Positions 1 to 9,793 of a stretch of DNA of 36,743 nt are shown here, one piece after another. How positions within the stretch are numbered: position 1 is the first letter of the stretch; each line of letters starts with the position of its first letter. This stretch comes from Nitrospirae bacterium CG02_land_8_20_14_3_00_41_53. Its GTDB lineage: Bacteria > Nitrospirota > Thermodesulfovibrionia > Thermodesulfovibrionales > SM23-35. A program made the translations under genes and the position numbers. Below the pieces are notes generated by a model. The model was not told where the DNA came from. It made no database searches and saw only the letters and a list, made by a program, of their open reading frames with translations. The stretch spans positions 1 to 36,743 of the forward strand of contig PEUB01000077.1 of the NCBI GenBank assembly GCA_002780895.1, given 5' to 3'.

Positions 1-76
1 CACTTCTGCAATTACAAAAGCAATTGCGAGATCGTGACATGGTAAGGGAGTTATCTAATAGAACAATTCCCATTAG

Positions 77-527
<451 letters not shown>

Positions 528-550
528 TTTAGGTCGTGTAGGATATAACG

Positions 551-746
551 ATGGGTGATAAAAATAAACGAATATGCCCTGTTAGATACTCAGGTCGCCT
601 CGATAATAAAATTAGAAAATTATTCCAGAATCCGCAAAAAATATTGGGGAATTATGTAAAAGATGGGATGACAGTTTTGGATTTAGGTTGCGGCCCTGGT
701 TTTTTTCGGTTGAAATGGCTAAAATGATTGGCGGATCCGGAGGCAT
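551..746 (+). pseudogene. Truncated, frameshifted SAM methyltransferase
   Basis: ATG at 551 opens a frame ending in GMTVLDLGCGPGFF, the glycine-rich SAM-binding motif I of class I methyltransferases, with an N-terminal stretch containing FQNPQKILGNYVKDG. In the T-run after the GPG codons one T appears to be missing. The original frame stops within nine codons, but shifting by one restores SVEMAKMIGGSGGI, which continues the family pattern. Similarity then ends abruptly just before the gltX stop codon, so at least two thirds of the gene is gone. Either the gltX end of the chromosome was joined to this fragment or a deletion removed the remainder. It is not functional. Confidence 0.65.
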
Positions 747-750
747 TATC

Positions 751-2157
751 TTATTTAATAATTGTTTTTATCGCCTTCTCTAATCTTTTCATGGTCTTTT
801 CCTTACCGATAATCTCAAGCACCTCAAATATTCCGGGACTTTCTGTCTTGCCTGTCATAGCAACCCGGACAGGCTGGGCTATATTGCCAAGCTTGATACC
901 ATGTTTTTCGATTATTGAGATAAAAACTTTTTCTATCTCTGATGCTGAAAAATCAGGAATAGAAGCAAGTCTGTCTTTCAGCTCTATCAAATAAGGAAGA
1001 GTCTTTTCATTAAGAAATTTTACCTTTGCTTTTTCATTGTATTCAACATCCTCTGAAATATAGTATCTCAAAGAATGTGCGAGTTCAATAAGTGTCTTTG
1101 AGCGTTCTTTCTGGGTGTTAACAGCCTTTGATAACCAGCCTTTATCGAGCGCCTGCCCCTCGTTGACAATCTTCTCTTTTAGTAGAAAAGGTATAACAAG
1201 CTCAGCAAGTTTTTCTGCTGGAGAGTTAATGATATAATGACTGTTAAGCCATAGAAATTTTTCCGGATTAAAGACTGCTGAAGATTTTCCAACATTCTCA
1301 AATGAGAAATACTTTATCAGCTCATCTCGCGAAAAGACCTCTTGATCTCCATATGACCAGCCGAGTCGGACAAGGTAATTAACAAGTGCTTCTGGAAGAT
1401 ATCCCGTTTCCTTATATGCCATAACTGAAGTTGCACCGTGCCTTTTGCTGAGTCTCGTTTTATCAGGGCCTAAAATCATCGGGAGATGTGCGAACAATGG
1501 CACTTTATACCCGAGGGCATCGTATACATGTATTTGTTTCGGGGTGTTGTTAAGGTGATCATCTCCTCTAATAACATGTGTAATATTCATATCCACATCA
1601 TCAACAACTACAGTGAAATTATATGTAGGTGTCCCATCAGATCGCATGATTATAAGGTCATCGAGATGGGCATTCTCAAAGACTATCTTACCTCTGATCA
1701 AATCATTAACAACGGTCTCCCCTTCCTGTGGCATCCTGAATCTTACAGCAGGGGTTACACCTGAAACAGGGGCTTTCAGGTTTCTGCATCTGCCATCATA
1801 TTTTGGTTGTTTCCCCTGTGCTAATGCTTCCTTTCTTCCCTGTTCAAGTTCTTCAGGCGAACAATAACAATAATATGCCTTCCCTTCCTTTAAGAGTTTA
1901 TCTGCGTAACTCCTATAAATATCAAACCTGTCTGTCTGCTTGTATGGTCCTTCATCCCAGTCGAGGTTAAGCCACTTCATCCCTTCAATAATTGAATTTA
2001 TGTATTCTTCGGTTGAGCGTGTCCTGTCAGTGTCTTCAATCCTGAGTATGAATGCACCTTTATTATGCCTTGCAAAAAGCCAGTTAAAAAGCGCTGCCCT
2101 TGCTCCGCCTATGTGCAGATGTCCTGTCGGGCTTGGTGCAAATCTTACTCTTACCAT
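751..2157 (-). CDS. gltX: Glutamyl-tRNA synthetase
   Basis: 468 residues, a normal GluRS length. This class I synthetase charges tRNA-Glu in the cytoplasm. The HIGH-type signature lies at residues 9-18 ([11 protein letters not shown]) and the KMSKS-type loop is LSKR at 236-239. C97, C99 and C124 form the zinc-site cysteines seen in many bacterial GluRS. The C-terminal third is the helical anticodon-binding region. The ATG at 2157 has AGGAGG about 9 bp upstream and lies 31 bp after tilS, so it is probably the last gene of the gatA-to-gltX run. Because gatAB is in the same block, the enzyme may be non-discriminating and also make Glu-tRNA-Gln. That is an inference which the sequence alone does not settle. 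Confidence 0.95.
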   Translation of the reverse strand: MVRVRFAPSPTGHLHIGGARAALFNWLFARHNKGAFILRIEDTDRTRSTEEYINSIIEGMKWLNLDWDEGPYKQTDRFDIYRSYADKLLKEGKAYYCYCSPEELEQGRKEALAQGKQPKYDGRCRNLKAPVSGVTPAVRFRMPQEGETVVNDLIRGKIVFENAHLDDLIIMRSDGTPTYNFTVVVDDVDMNITHVIRGDDHLNNTPKQIHVYDALGYKVPLFAHLPMILGPDKTRLSKRHGATSVMAYKETGYLPEALVNYLVRLGWSYGDQEVFSRDELIKYFSFENVGKSSAVFNPEKFLWLNSHYIINSPAEKLAELVIPFLLKEKIVNEGQALDKGWLSKAVNTQKERSKTLIELAHSLRYYISEDVEYNEKAKVKFLNEKTLPYLIELKDRLASIPDFSASEIEKVFISIIEKHGIKLGNIAQPVRVAMTGKTESPGIFEVLEIIGKEKTMKRLEKAIKTIIK

Positions 2158-2188
2158 TACTTATCCTCCTCATCAATTACACACACTC

Positions 2189-3574
2189 TCATAACGCCCG
2201 CTTAATTTCCATTTTCAAAAACCTCTTTGTCTCATCTGATACCTTAAATCTTTCATCTCCTCTGAAGCCTGTGACCCATACAATATCGTTCCCTGACACA
2301 ACTATCGGTATTGAATCCCGTTCATCTCTCGGAACTTTTTCATCCACAAAATAGTCCTGGAGTTTCTTTCTTTTTCCAAATCCAATGGGATAGAAGAAAT
2401 CACCATGCTCCCTTGATCTAACAGTAAGTACAGTTCCTGTTTTATCTGCATCAAATACAGCCATTGTCTTTCCATCTCCATAACTTTCTACTTTATCTAC
2501 TACGGATGCTTTTATCACGGCCCTGCTTTCCTTCAAAACAACCTCCCCGGGCACATTTAGTGTAAAGGTCCCCAATCTCAGAGGAATTTCGGATGTAATC
2601 ACCAGTGTTGAATAATTCTTTATAACCCTTAGTCCCCTTGGAAGATAAATCCTGTCTCCTTGCCTTCCCTGTTTTATTAGATCAATTATGCCTTCTATAT
2701 GAATGAATTCCATACCTCTAAGACCTTTTGCAGCATCTACGGCCCTTCTCAAAACCCTTCTGAGTATAACCTTATCCATTGCCTCCAATGGTGTAAGAAA
2801 TAACTCCATGCGAAAATCGGTCTTCCTGCATATTAACTTCATCAGGGTCTTTGTAATAATGAGTTCAAAATATTTTTCTTCTTCTCTTAATATCTCCATT
2901 GTTCGTGATACAGTTTGTGCGATATGAGGGTTAATCTTTTTAATTTCAGGGATGAATGCGAGTCTGATCCTGTTTCTGAGGTAATCTTTTTTGAGATTTG
3001 ATGAATCAGTAATGTAGTTAATTTTCTGTTCATGAAGGAATTCTTCAATTTCCATACGCTCAATCTCAATCAAAGGCCGGATGATATTCCCTCTTACTGG
3101 CGGGATCCCTGAAAGCCCTGTTGGGCCTGATCCTCTGAAAAATCTCATGAAAAATGTTTCGAGCTGGTCATCTGCTGTATGGCCTAATGCGATTTTGTGC
3201 GCCTTGATCTCATAAGCTGTTTCTTCGAAAATCCTATAACGCAATTCCCTTGCAGCTTCCTGCTTGTTCAGACCTTGTTCTTTTGAATAGGTCTTTACAT
3301 CAATGACTTTTGTAGTAAAAGGAATGGAAAGACCCGCACAAAGTTTTTTACAGAACTCTGTCTCTTCCGGTGTTTCTTCTGGCCTCAGGCCATGGTCAAT
3401 ATATACTGTATATAAGTCGAGCATGAACTTATTCTTAAGATTATTAAGCACATTCAGGAGACATACTGAATCAGGCCCTCCTGATAGCCCTATAAGAATT
3501 TTTTCTTTTCCAGAAAGCATAGAGTATTTTTTGATGGTGGCGGTTACTTTGTTAGTTAATTCTGGAAACGACAT
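2189..3574 (-). CDS. tilS: tRNA(Ile)-lysidine synthase
   Basis: 461 residues. TilS attaches lysine to C34 of the CAU-anticodon tRNA-Ile using ATP, converting it to an AUA reader. The N-type ATP pyrophosphatase loop SGGPDS is at residues 31-36. It is followed by the HTADDQLETFFMRFFRG region typical of TilS and then a substrate-binding domain. The C-terminal domain (about 375-455) contains TVRSREHGD and the KKLQDYFVDEKVPRDERD segment that marks the TilS C-terminal fold. The ATG at 3574 is 3 bp after the HNH gene stop, so the two are co-transcribed. Full-length TilS normally has this N, substrate-binding and C domain order. Confidence 0.95.
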   Translation of the reverse strand: MSFPELTNKVTATIKKYSMLSGKEKILIGLSGGPDSVCLLNVLNNLKNKFMLDLYTVYIDHGLRPEETPEETEFCKKLCAGLSIPFTTKVIDVKTYSKEQGLNKQEAARELRYRIFEETAYEIKAHKIALGHTADDQLETFFMRFFRGSGPTGLSGIPPVRGNIIRPLIEIERMEIEEFLHEQKINYITDSSNLKKDYLRNRIRLAFIPEIKKINPHIAQTVSRTMEILREEEKYFELIITKTLMKLICRKTDFRMELFLTPLEAMDKVILRRVLRRAVDAAKGLRGMEFIHIEGIIDLIKQGRQGDRIYLPRGLRVIKNYSTLVITSEIPLRLGTFTLNVPGEVVLKESRAVIKASVVDKVESYGDGKTMAVFDADKTGTVLTVRSREHGDFFYPIGFGKRKKLQDYFVDEKVPRDERDSIPIVVSGNDIVWVTGFRGDERFKVSDETKRFLKMEIKRAL

Positions 3575-3577
3575 GTC

Positions 3578-3883
3578 TCAACTCCAGGAATCCTTCTTTA
3601 ATCTTTCGAGGTATTCTTCCCATTCAATCGGCAAGAGATATTTCTTCTTGCTGTTGCATTCCTTGCAGGCGGGAACGAGATTCCCCTTGGACGATTTACC
3701 ACCCCGTATTATAGGAACTACATGTTCCATCGTAAGTTCTTTTGGAGATACTTTTTTTCTACAGAAATAGCAAACGCCTTCTGCACATTTCCTCTTCCAC
3801 CACTGGGATTTTCTGAGCGATTGTGCCTTTACCTTTTCCCTTTTTATCTCTTCTTCAGAGACATATGGAATAAAAGGTTCCAT
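3578..3883 (-). CDS. HNH endonuclease family protein
   Basis: 101 residues from the ATG at 3883. A GTG at 3919 would add 12 residues but would overlap ybaB. A charged N-terminal part is followed by a compact HNH/McrA-type zinc fold: CYFC, then EHVVPI with the first catalytic His, GGKSSKGNLVPAC and CKECNSKK, so two CxxC pairs hold a zinc ion around the metal-binding site. Such small proteins are metal-dependent DNA nucleases, but many chromosomal copies have no known substrate. It lies between ybaB and tilS with 3 bp to tilS, in a block otherwise devoted to translation and replication. That placement hints at a housekeeping role, but no specific function can be stated. Confidence 0.85.
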   Translation of the reverse strand: MEPFIPYVSEEEIKREKVKAQSLRKSQWWKRKCAEGVCYFCRKKVSPKELTMEHVVPIIRGGKSSKGNLVPACKECNSKKKYLLPIEWEEYLERLKKDSWS

Positions 3884-3896
3884 AAGATATTTTAAC

Positions 3897-4232
3897 CTAA
3901 AAAAGCTTACCCAGGCCACCTAATCCTGGCAACTGTAATCCTCCGGTTAGTTTTGACATCTCGCTGTTTACCATCTCCTGTGCGCGGCGCAAAGCCTCAT
4001 TAACTGCTGCCAAGATAAGGTCCTGGAGCATTTCAACATCATCTGGATTAACAACATCCTTTTCAATTTTTATTGAAATAATATCCCCTGCTCCACTTGC
4101 TACAGCAGTAACCATGCCGCCACCTGCAGTTGCCTCAACTGTTTTTTTCTTTGCCTCTTCCTGCATCTTCGCCATTTCGGTCTGAAGCTTCTGGGCTTGG
4201 CGCATTATATCTCCAAGCATCTTTTTTGACAT
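3897..4232 (-). CDS. ybaB: YbaB/EbfC nucleoid-associated protein
   Basis: 111 residues from the ATG at 4232, chosen over an upstream in-frame start at 4271 because GGAGGATGAT directly precedes it. The start [17 protein letters not shown] and the helical segment [20 protein letters not shown] fit the YbaB fold, a small dimeric DNA-binding protein. The middle [20 protein letters not shown] is the second family helix, and the glycine/leucine-rich tail ([11 protein letters not shown]) is usual. The dnaX-ybaB-(recR) order is widely conserved in bacteria. Here recR is absent directly downstream and an HNH gene follows instead. Confidence 0.93.
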   Translation of the reverse strand: MSKKMLGDIMRQAQKLQTEMAKMQEEAKKKTVEATAGGGMVTAVASGAGDIISIKIEKDVVNPDDVEMLQDLILAAVNEALRRAQEMVNSEMSKLTGGLQLPGLGGLGKLF

Positions 4233-4261
4233 ATCATCCTCCATTATTTCAGAATACAGAT

Positions 4262-4335
4262 CCAAGAACACAGCACACAGATTTGAAACAAATTTAAGAA
4301 TCTCTGTCTTCTGTCTTCTGTCCTCTGTGTTCTGA
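4262..4335. repeat. TCTGT-rich inverted repeat covering the dnaX stop
   Basis: AGAACACAG (4265-4273) and CTGTGTTCT (4325-4333) form an inverted repeat around TCTGTCTTCTGTCTTCTGTC-type short direct repeats. The dnaX stop codon and its last 10-13 codons (reading [11 protein letters not shown]) lie inside it, so the C-terminal end of the DnaX protein is encoded by repeat DNA. It could act as an RNA hairpin between dnaX and ybaB. No T-tract marks it as a terminator. Confidence 0.5.
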
Positions 4336-5880
4336 TATCGGTGTTACATCCACAATCCTCCCCTCGAAAAGTTCAAGGGCCTCTTTAATAGCTGGTTCTG
4401 CCATCACTTCTTCCTTCAAATCTTTTTTACGGATTGTCTTTTTCTTTGCAGTTTCTACTTCTATCTCTATTTTACTTCCAAGTTCTTCTGAGAAGATTTG
4501 TTCTATTAATGCTGTATTCTTTTTAATAGAATCTGCAAAAAGTGAATCTCCTCCGTTAAGGGTAAGAATCAGTTTATCTCCAGCAAGTTTGAATGTTGCC
4601 TTTGATATTTTTGAGGCAAGTGGCGGCACCATCTTTTTTATGGCCCTGTCCCACATTTCATCTGTGACAGTTCTACCCTCTAATCGGTTTTCCTCAGATT
4701 CCTTCAAAGTATATGCAGGGGACGATACAGTATCAAGCTTTATATATTTCTCTATGTTTTCCATAAGCTCTTTCAGAGGTTTAATGCCACTCAGAAAACT
4801 TGCCTTTATGAGAGCCATCTCAAAGGTAAGGCTTGGTGATGATGCATTTCTCACATCAACCTCTGCTTTCAATAATTCTGAGAGCAGAAGGGTAAGCTGA
4901 TCTTCGGATGTCTTTAACAGGATATCCTTAATGATATCCATCTCCTCTTTACTCAGGTCAAGTATTTCCTCAGGCTTTTTCACAATACTTGCAACAAGCA
5001 TATCCCTGAAAAACTGAATAAGCTCTTTGGTAAAAGATCTGATATCAGTGCCTTTTTCCACGAGTTCTCCTGAAATCTTAAGTATCTCCTCTCTTTTCCC
5101 TTCAATCAGTGCTGCTGAGAGTTGAGAAAGGAACCCAAAATCTGCTATTCCAAGGAGGTCTTTAACATCAGACTCTTTTATATCAGATGAAAAAGATGAT
5201 ATCTGATCCAGGATTGTGAGTGAATCTCGCAGGCTTCCGTCTGCAGCCCTCGCGATCATTTCAATGGCAGGCCCAGAAATATTGATACCCTCGGCATCCG
5301 ATACCTTTTTTAACCTCTCCTTTATATTTTGTTTGGGTATCCTCCTGAAAGGCAGGTGCTGACAACGTGAAAGTACGGTCGGAGGGATCTTTTTTGGGGC
5401 TGTTGTAGCAAGGACAAAGACAACATGAGGTGGTGGTTCTTCAAGGGTTTTTAACAGTGCGTTAAATGCAGCATCAGATAGCATATGAGTTTCATCAATG
5501 ATGTAAACCTTATATCTACCACCTGAAGGGACATATTTCACCCTTTCCCTGAGGTCTCTTATATCATTAACGCTGTTGTTCGATGCACCGTCTATTTCCA
5601 TCACGTCTAGAGAATAACCGTCTGTTATCGAAGTGCAAAATGTACATGTACCGCATGGAGTAGATGTTGGGCCATCTTTACAGTTTAGTGCCTTTGCGAG
5701 TATCCTTGCTGCAGAGGTTTTACCAACCCCTCTTGGGCCGGAGAAGAGATAAGCATGTGCAATTTTTCCCTGATCTATCGAATTTTTAAGAAGACGTATT
5801 ATGGGTTCCTGACCGATAAGGTCATCAAACGCCTGAGGTCTCCATTTTCTTGCTAAAACTAAATAGCTCATATCTTTCAC
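4294..5880 (-). CDS. dnaX: DNA polymerase III subunit gamma/tau
   Basis: 528 residues. This AAA+ ATPase is the motor of the clamp loader that puts the beta sliding clamp on primed DNA. Walker A GPRGVGKT is at residues 48-55, zinc-finger cysteines at 67, 76, 79 and 82, and the Walker B segment IIDETHML at 127-134. The arginine-finger region [12 protein letters not shown] follows, and then domain III. The C-terminal part is short for a tau form and ends in a repeat-encoded tail. No well-placed slippery heptamer for programmed frameshifting could be identified. The gene starts 13 bp after the SRP RNA and precedes ybaB. An internal ATG 9 bp downstream (residue 4) is an alternative start. Confidence 0.95.
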   Translation of the reverse strand: MKDMSYLVLARKWRPQAFDDLIGQEPIIRLLKNSIDQGKIAHAYLFSGPRGVGKTSAARILAKALNCKDGPTSTPCGTCTFCTSITDGYSLDVMEIDGASNNSVNDIRDLRERVKYVPSGGRYKVYIIDETHMLSDAAFNALLKTLEEPPPHVVFVLATTAPKKIPPTVLSRCQHLPFRRIPKQNIKERLKKVSDAEGINISGPAIEMIARAADGSLRDSLTILDQISSFSSDIKESDVKDLLGIADFGFLSQLSAALIEGKREEILKISGELVEKGTDIRSFTKELIQFFRDMLVASIVKKPEEILDLSKEEMDIIKDILLKTSEDQLTLLLSELLKAEVDVRNASSPSLTFEMALIKASFLSGIKPLKELMENIEKYIKLDTVSSPAYTLKESEENRLEGRTVTDEMWDRAIKKMVPPLASKISKATFKLAGDKLILTLNGGDSLFADSIKKNTALIEQIFSEELGSKIEIEVETAKKKTIRKKDLKEEVMAEPAIKEALELFEGRIVDVTPISEHRGQKTEDRDS

Positions 5881-5893
5881 CCTTCTTCTCTTT

Positions 5894-6008
5894 CTGCAGC
5901 CTGAGAGCGGCTACCTGCGGCACCCAGGAAAAATGCTTACCGCTGCTTCCTTCCGGATCTGACGGAGTTCACATCCACCTGCTGCGAAGGGCCGTTCCCA
6001 GACTGCAG
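5894..6008 (-). ncRNA. ffs: Signal recognition particle RNA, small bacterial type
   Basis: On the minus strand this stretch begins and ends with CTGCAG, giving a long closing stem. Its apical part carries the hallmark of SRP domain IV: GTCAGATCCGGAAGGAAGCA, then AGCGGTAAGC, with the GGAA tetraloop and the asymmetric internal loop bound by Ffh. The plus-strand position of this motif is about 5935-5963. At about 115 nt it is the short 4.5S type without an Alu domain. It sits between tRNA-Ser and dnaX with 13-bp gaps on both sides. Ends are estimated from the terminal stem. Confidence 0.93.
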
Positions 6009-6021
6009 AAAGACGAGATGA

Positions 6022-6109
6022 CGGAGAGAGTGGGATTTGAACCCACGGTACGGGTTTAGCGTACACACGATTTCCAGTCGTGCTCCTTCGGCCTCTCGGA
6101 CATCTCTCC
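6022..6109 (-). tRNA. tRNA-Ser (anticodon GGA)
   Basis: 88 nt with acceptor arms GGAGAGA and TCTCTCC, then discriminator G. The D arm contains TGTCCGAGAGGCCGAAGG, and the anticodon stem-loop CACGACTGGAAATCGTG places GGA at the anticodon. The long variable arm (GTACGCTAAACCCGTAC) is the class II feature of tRNA-Ser. The T arm is GTGGGTTCAAATCCCAC. CCA is not encoded. It reads UCC and UCU serine codons and is probably co-transcribed with the downstream SRP RNA. Confidence 0.97.
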
Positions 6110-6170
6110 AAAAAATTTATGATACTTTATTATGTAATAAGATTAATGAAAAAGCAGCATAAAATCAAGG

Positions 6171-7604
6171 TTACGCAGAAAGCCTTTTCTTTAGTAACTC
6201 ATTCACCATCTGAGGATTTGCTTTTCCTTTTGTTAGCTTCATTACCTGCCCTACAAAGAAACCTATGAGCTTTTCCTCACCTGCTTTGAATCTTTCAACC
6301 TCTTTTGGATTCTTTGCGATCACTTCATCCACCACCTTCTCTAATGATCCCGCATCACTTATTTGCACAAGACCTTTTTCCTTAACTATAACATCTGCAC
6401 CCCTGCTACTCTTATACATTTCTTCGAAGACCGTCTTTGCTATCTTCCCGCTAATTGTGCCGTTTTCTATAAGATTGAGCATGCTGACAAGCTGCTTTGG
6501 TTTTAAAGGACACTCTTCGATTGATTTATTTTCTACATTTAATAGTCTCAGTAGGTCACTCATAATCCAGTTAGAAACAGCTTTAGGTTGGCCCCCGAGT
6601 TTCACTGCATCTTCAAACCAATCAGCAAGGGCTTTTTCCGAGGTAAGAAAATCTGCATCTTCTTCAGGAAATCCATATACTGAAACAAAACGCTCCATTT
6701 TTATGCCGGGCAATTCTGGTAGGGATGACTTTATCTTATCAATCCATTCTTGTTCAACCATTATAGGCACAAGGTCAGGTTCTGGAAAATAGCGGTAGTC
6801 ATGAGCTTCTTCCTTTACGCGCATGGATTCTGTAATCCCCCTGCTTGCATCCCATAACCTCGTTGATGAAACGTTTATTCCGCCTTCTTCTTCAATGACC
6901 CTTATCTGCCGTTTAATCTCATATTCCAATGCTTTTTCCACGAACTTGAACGAATTAATGTTTTTTACCTCTGTCCTTATGCCGTATTCTTTCTGCCCAA
7001 CGGACCTTACAGATACATTCGCATCACATCGGAGAGAGCCCTGTTCCATATTCCCGTCACAGACACCGAGATACCTGAGGATGGTTCTGAGTTTTTTCAT
7101 ATACTCTACTGCTTCCCCAGAGCTTCTTATATCCGGTTCGGAGACGATTTCCATAAGCGGTACCCCAGCCCTGTTTAAATCTACAAAACTATAATTACCT
7201 GTACCCTCATGGATGTTTTTTCCTGCATCTTCTTCCATGTGAATTCTTGTAATACCAACTTTTTTAATATTACCGTCAACAACTATTTCAGTATATCCAT
7301 GCTCACATATTGGAAGCTCGTACTGACTTATCTGGTATCCCTTTGGAAGATCAGGATAAAAATAATTCTTTCTTGCAAACCTGCTGTATGGAGAAATTCT
7401 GCATTTCATTGCAAGGCCGGTTTTTATAGTAAACTCAAGGGCCTTTTTGTTCAATACAGGAAGCACGCCTGGCATTCCAATACATACCGGGCATGTCTGT
7501 GTATTGGGTTCAGAGCCGAATTTTGTTGAACAGCCGCAAAATATCTTTGTGTCTGTCAGCATCTGTGCATGAACCTCAAGACCGATAACCGCTTCGTATC
7601 TCAT
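6171..7604 (-). CDS. gatB: Asp/Glu-tRNA amidotransferase subunit B
   Basis: 477 residues. GatB binds and phosphorylates Glu-tRNA-Gln (or Asp-tRNA-Asn) so that ammonia from GatA can amidate it. The start [14 protein letters not shown] is the classical N-terminus. The zinc-site cysteines FCGCSTKFG and CPVCIGMPG follow, then the cradle domain with [12 protein letters not shown] and [12 protein letters not shown]. The C-terminal YqeY-like tRNA-binding domain ends at [15 protein letters not shown]. The ATG at 7604 gives an ATGA overlap with gatA and has GGAGG about 10 bp upstream. An in-frame ATG 24 bp earlier would start inside gatA and lacks that spacing. gatC is not adjacent. Confidence 0.96.
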   Translation of the reverse strand: MRYEAVIGLEVHAQMLTDTKIFCGCSTKFGSEPNTQTCPVCIGMPGVLPVLNKKALEFTIKTGLAMKCRISPYSRFARKNYFYPDLPKGYQISQYELPICEHGYTEIVVDGNIKKVGITRIHMEEDAGKNIHEGTGNYSFVDLNRAGVPLMEIVSEPDIRSSGEAVEYMKKLRTILRYLGVCDGNMEQGSLRCDANVSVRSVGQKEYGIRTEVKNINSFKFVEKALEYEIKRQIRVIEEEGGINVSSTRLWDASRGITESMRVKEEAHDYRYFPEPDLVPIMVEQEWIDKIKSSLPELPGIKMERFVSVYGFPEEDADFLTSEKALADWFEDAVKLGGQPKAVSNWIMSDLLRLLNVENKSIEECPLKPKQLVSMLNLIENGTISGKIAKTVFEEMYKSSRGADVIVKEKGLVQISDAGSLEKVVDEVIAKNPKEVERFKAGEEKLIGFFVGQVMKLTKGKANPQMVNELLKKRLSA

Positions 7605-9064
7605 AGGTCTGGCCTCCTCCTGTGCCATTCGGTGCTCTGCTCATAGGCATATGCGACTTTTAAAATAGACTCTTCATCAAAATGTCTTCCGATCAACTGT
7701 AGCCCGATCGGTAGATTATTTGAGGTAAAGCCGCAAGGTATAGAAACCCCTGGAACTCCGGCAAGATTAACCGAAATTGTAAATATGTCAGACAGATACA
7801 TCTGGAGAGGGTCAGCGGTCTTTTCGCCAATTTTAAATGCAGTAGTTGGTGATGTTGGGGTAACAATGACGTCCACCTTTCTGAATGCTTCTTCAAAGTC
7901 TCTTTTGATTAACGTCCTCACCTGCTGTGCCTTCTTATAATATGCCTCGTAGTATCCGGATGAAAGGGCATAAGTGCCGAGCATTATTCTCCTTTTGACT
8001 TCGGCACCAAATCCCTGTGCCCTTGTATTCATATACATCTCCATTAAATCCCTCCCCTCTGCCCTGAAGCCGTATTTCACACCATCATAGCGTGCAAGGT
8101 TAGATGATGCCTCTGAGGTCGCAAGGACATAATAGGTTGCAACCGCAAATCCGGTATGCGCTAGAGATACCTCAACAGGGATTGCACCGAGTGATTCAAG
8201 TTTTTTTATAGCCTCTTTTACTGATAACTCAACTTCTTTATCCATCCCTTCAATAAAATATTCATTTGGAATTCCGAGCCTCATACCCTTTATATCCTTG
8301 CCGAGGACTGCTGTAAAATCAGGTAGATGAACAGGCGCTGATGTGGAGTCAAGAGGGTCATGGCCTGAAATAACATTCATTAATATCGCAGAATCTCTTA
8401 CATTTTTTGTAATCGGCCCTATCTGATCAAGTGATGAGGCAAAGGCAAGAAGGCCATATCTTGACACCCGGCCATAAGTTGGCTTTAACCCGACAACCCC
8501 GCATAGAGCCGCCGGCTGCCTGATTGAACCCCCTGTATCAGAACCCAGCGCGGCAATACATTCATCTGCAGCAGCAGCAGCAGCAGAACCGCCGCTTGAA
8601 CCTCCTGGAATTCTTTCAAGACTCCATGGATTTTTTGTTGTATGGAAGCCTGAATTCTCTGTTGATGAGCCCATTGCAAACTCATCCATATTTGTCTTCC
8701 CGATAAGTATGTACCCATGCTCGACGAGTCGCGATGTGGCGGTACTTTCATACGGCGGCACAAAATTCTTTAGTATTTTCGATGCGCAGGTTGTGGGTAT
8801 ACCCTTTGTGCACATATTATCCTTGATAGCAAGCGGAATCCCGAGTATGGATATAGTTTTTTGTGTTTCTCCTTGATTAATCCTCTTCTGCGCCTCGTCA
8901 GCCATTTTCATGGCTCTATCTTTTGTTATGGTAACAAATGCCCTTACATTCTCCTCAACAGCATCTATCCTCTGATAGATTGAATTGACTATATCCTTAG
9001 CTGATATTTCTTTTTTATCGAGCAGTTCTCTTATTTCTGAAATCCCGAACCTGAATAATTCCAA
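7601..9064 (-). CDS. gatA: Asp/Glu-tRNA amidotransferase subunit A
   Basis: 487 residues. GatA is the amidase-signature subunit that hydrolyses glutamine and passes ammonia to GatB. The Ser-cisSer-Lys triad is visible: K81 in AIKDN, S156 in GGSSGGS and S180 in GSDTGGS. The start is a TTG at 9064 preceded by a purine-rich AAAGGGGGA. The first residues [20 protein letters not shown] match the family N-terminus, and the only nearby ATG is out of frame. It leads the minus-strand block and is divergent from rnhA, with a strong candidate promoter upstream (9094-9122). gatC, the small third subunit, is not seen in the window. Confidence 0.96.
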   Translation of the reverse strand: MELFRFGISEIRELLDKKEISAKDIVNSIYQRIDAVEENVRAFVTITKDRAMKMADEAQKRINQGETQKTISILGIPLAIKDNMCTKGIPTTCASKILKNFVPPYESTATSRLVEHGYILIGKTNMDEFAMGSSTENSGFHTTKNPWSLERIPGGSSGGSAAAAAADECIAALGSDTGGSIRQPAALCGVVGLKPTYGRVSRYGLLAFASSLDQIGPITKNVRDSAILMNVISGHDPLDSTSAPVHLPDFTAVLGKDIKGMRLGIPNEYFIEGMDKEVELSVKEAIKKLESLGAIPVEVSLAHTGFAVATYYVLATSEASSNLARYDGVKYGFRAEGRDLMEMYMNTRAQGFGAEVKRRIMLGTYALSSGYYEAYYKKAQQVRTLIKRDFEEAFRKVDVIVTPTSPTTAFKIGEKTADPLQMYLSDIFTISVNLAGVPGVSIPCGFTSNNLPIGLQLIGRHFDEESILKVAYAYEQSTEWHRRRPDL

Positions 9065-9093
9065 GACATCCCCCTTTGACCCTTATGTGTAAT

Positions 9094-9122
9094 ATAATAT
9101 ATTCTGATTGTATTGAAGTCAA
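9094..9122 (-). promoter_or_regulatory. Candidate sigma-70 promoter for gatA block
   Basis: On the minus strand, TTGACT (9117-9122) and TATTAT (9094-9099) are separated by exactly 17 bp in an AT-rich stretch. A start site near 9087 would give a leader of about 22 nt to the TTG of gatA. This is the first good promoter upstream of the whole gatA-gltX run. It was read by eye. Confidence 0.55.
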
Positions 9123-9254
9123 AGCACGAAAAGAGGCAGGTATCCTGCTTGACAAATTTTCAATAGATTTATCAAGTTAATCAGCTTAAGGTGGATTAAA
9201 TAAATTTTTTGAACAATGTCTGCATTATTCAGGTTAAAATAACGGGAAGTTCCA

Positions 9255-9713
9255 ATGAAGAAGAACGAGAAACCATTTGTAGAAATTTTTGCGGATGGTG
9301 CCTGCAGTGGCAACCCGGGTGTAGGTGGTTATGGTGCTATTTTGAGGTCCGGCACCAGTGAAAAGGAACTTTCTGGATGTGCCTCTATGACTACAAACAA
9401 CCGCATGGAACTGACAGCGATTATTAAAGCGCTTGAAGCCCTGAAAAAACCTTGCAAGGTCAGGATAGTTACCGATTCAAATTATGTTGTTCAGGGTATG
9501 ACGTCATGGGTTTTTAGATGGCTTAAAAATGGCTGGAAAACCAGTCAGAAACATAATGTTATAAACCAGGACCTCTGGGAGAGACTCCTTAATCTCTCAA
9601 ATCTTCATGATATTAAATGGGAGTGGATAAAAGGGCATAATGACCACCCCGAGAATGAAAGATGCGATAAACTTGCAAGGCTTGCAATAAAGAGATGCAA
9701 GAAAAATAAGTAA
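9255..9713 (+). CDS. rnhA: Ribonuclease HI
   Basis: 152 residues, typical of bacterial RNase HI, which cuts the RNA strand of RNA-DNA hybrids. The DEDD active site is present: D14 in [12 protein letters not shown]52 in NNRMELTA, D74 in VTDSNYV and D138 in ERCDKLA. The handle segment with [14 protein letters not shown] is the basic protrusion of E. coli-type enzymes. H129 in WIKGHND is the catalytic loop histidine. The stop codon at 9711-9713 overlaps the first bases of a GC-rich palindrome. Confidence 0.96.
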   Translation: MKKNEKPFVEIFADGACSGNPGVGGYGAILRSGTSEKELSGCASMTTNNRMELTAIIKALEALKKPCKVRIVTDSNYVVQGMTSWVFRWLKNGWKTSQKHNVINQDLWERLLNLSNLHDIKWEWIKGHNDHPENERCDKLARLAIKRCKKNK

Positions 9714-9775
9714 TCCCCCCATCCCCCCTTTGCCAAAGGGGGGATGGGGGGATTTAGAAAAGGGGGAAACGGGGG
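9712..9775. repeat. GC-rich palindromic repeat after rnhA
   Basis: 9712-9731 and 9735-9754 are perfect 20-bp inverted copies around a 3-base GCC loop, with a core of C6-TTT and AAA-G6. A second partial G-rich half follows at 9760-9778. The left arm begins within the rnhA stop codon. The same C-run/G-run palindrome recurs at 14208-14255, 14824-14900, 23694-23760 and 24218-24280. As RNA it would be a very stable hairpin able to affect transcription or 3' stability, but there is no T-tract. Confidence 0.8.
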
Positions 9776-9793
9776 ATTTGAGGTTTTTTCATA

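Noticed and set aside
1-76. Possible R'-type box (GTTATC near 50-55) of another attC before the BrnT remnant
   Set aside because: No matching inverted partner or stem could be found, and the window edge cuts the context.
751-994. Plus-strand open frame over the gltX 3' end
   Set aside because: It is a mirror frame of gltX with no independent evidence.
4400-4460. Programmed frameshift site in dnaX (A-rich AAAAAAG runs)
   Set aside because: The A-runs are not in the X-XXY-YYZ register, and no downstream stem and quick stop fit a gamma product.
9712-9778. Direct G/C-rich repeats as a possible CRISPR array
   Set aside because: The repeats are palindromic halves of one hairpin with no regular spacers, and no cas genes are present.
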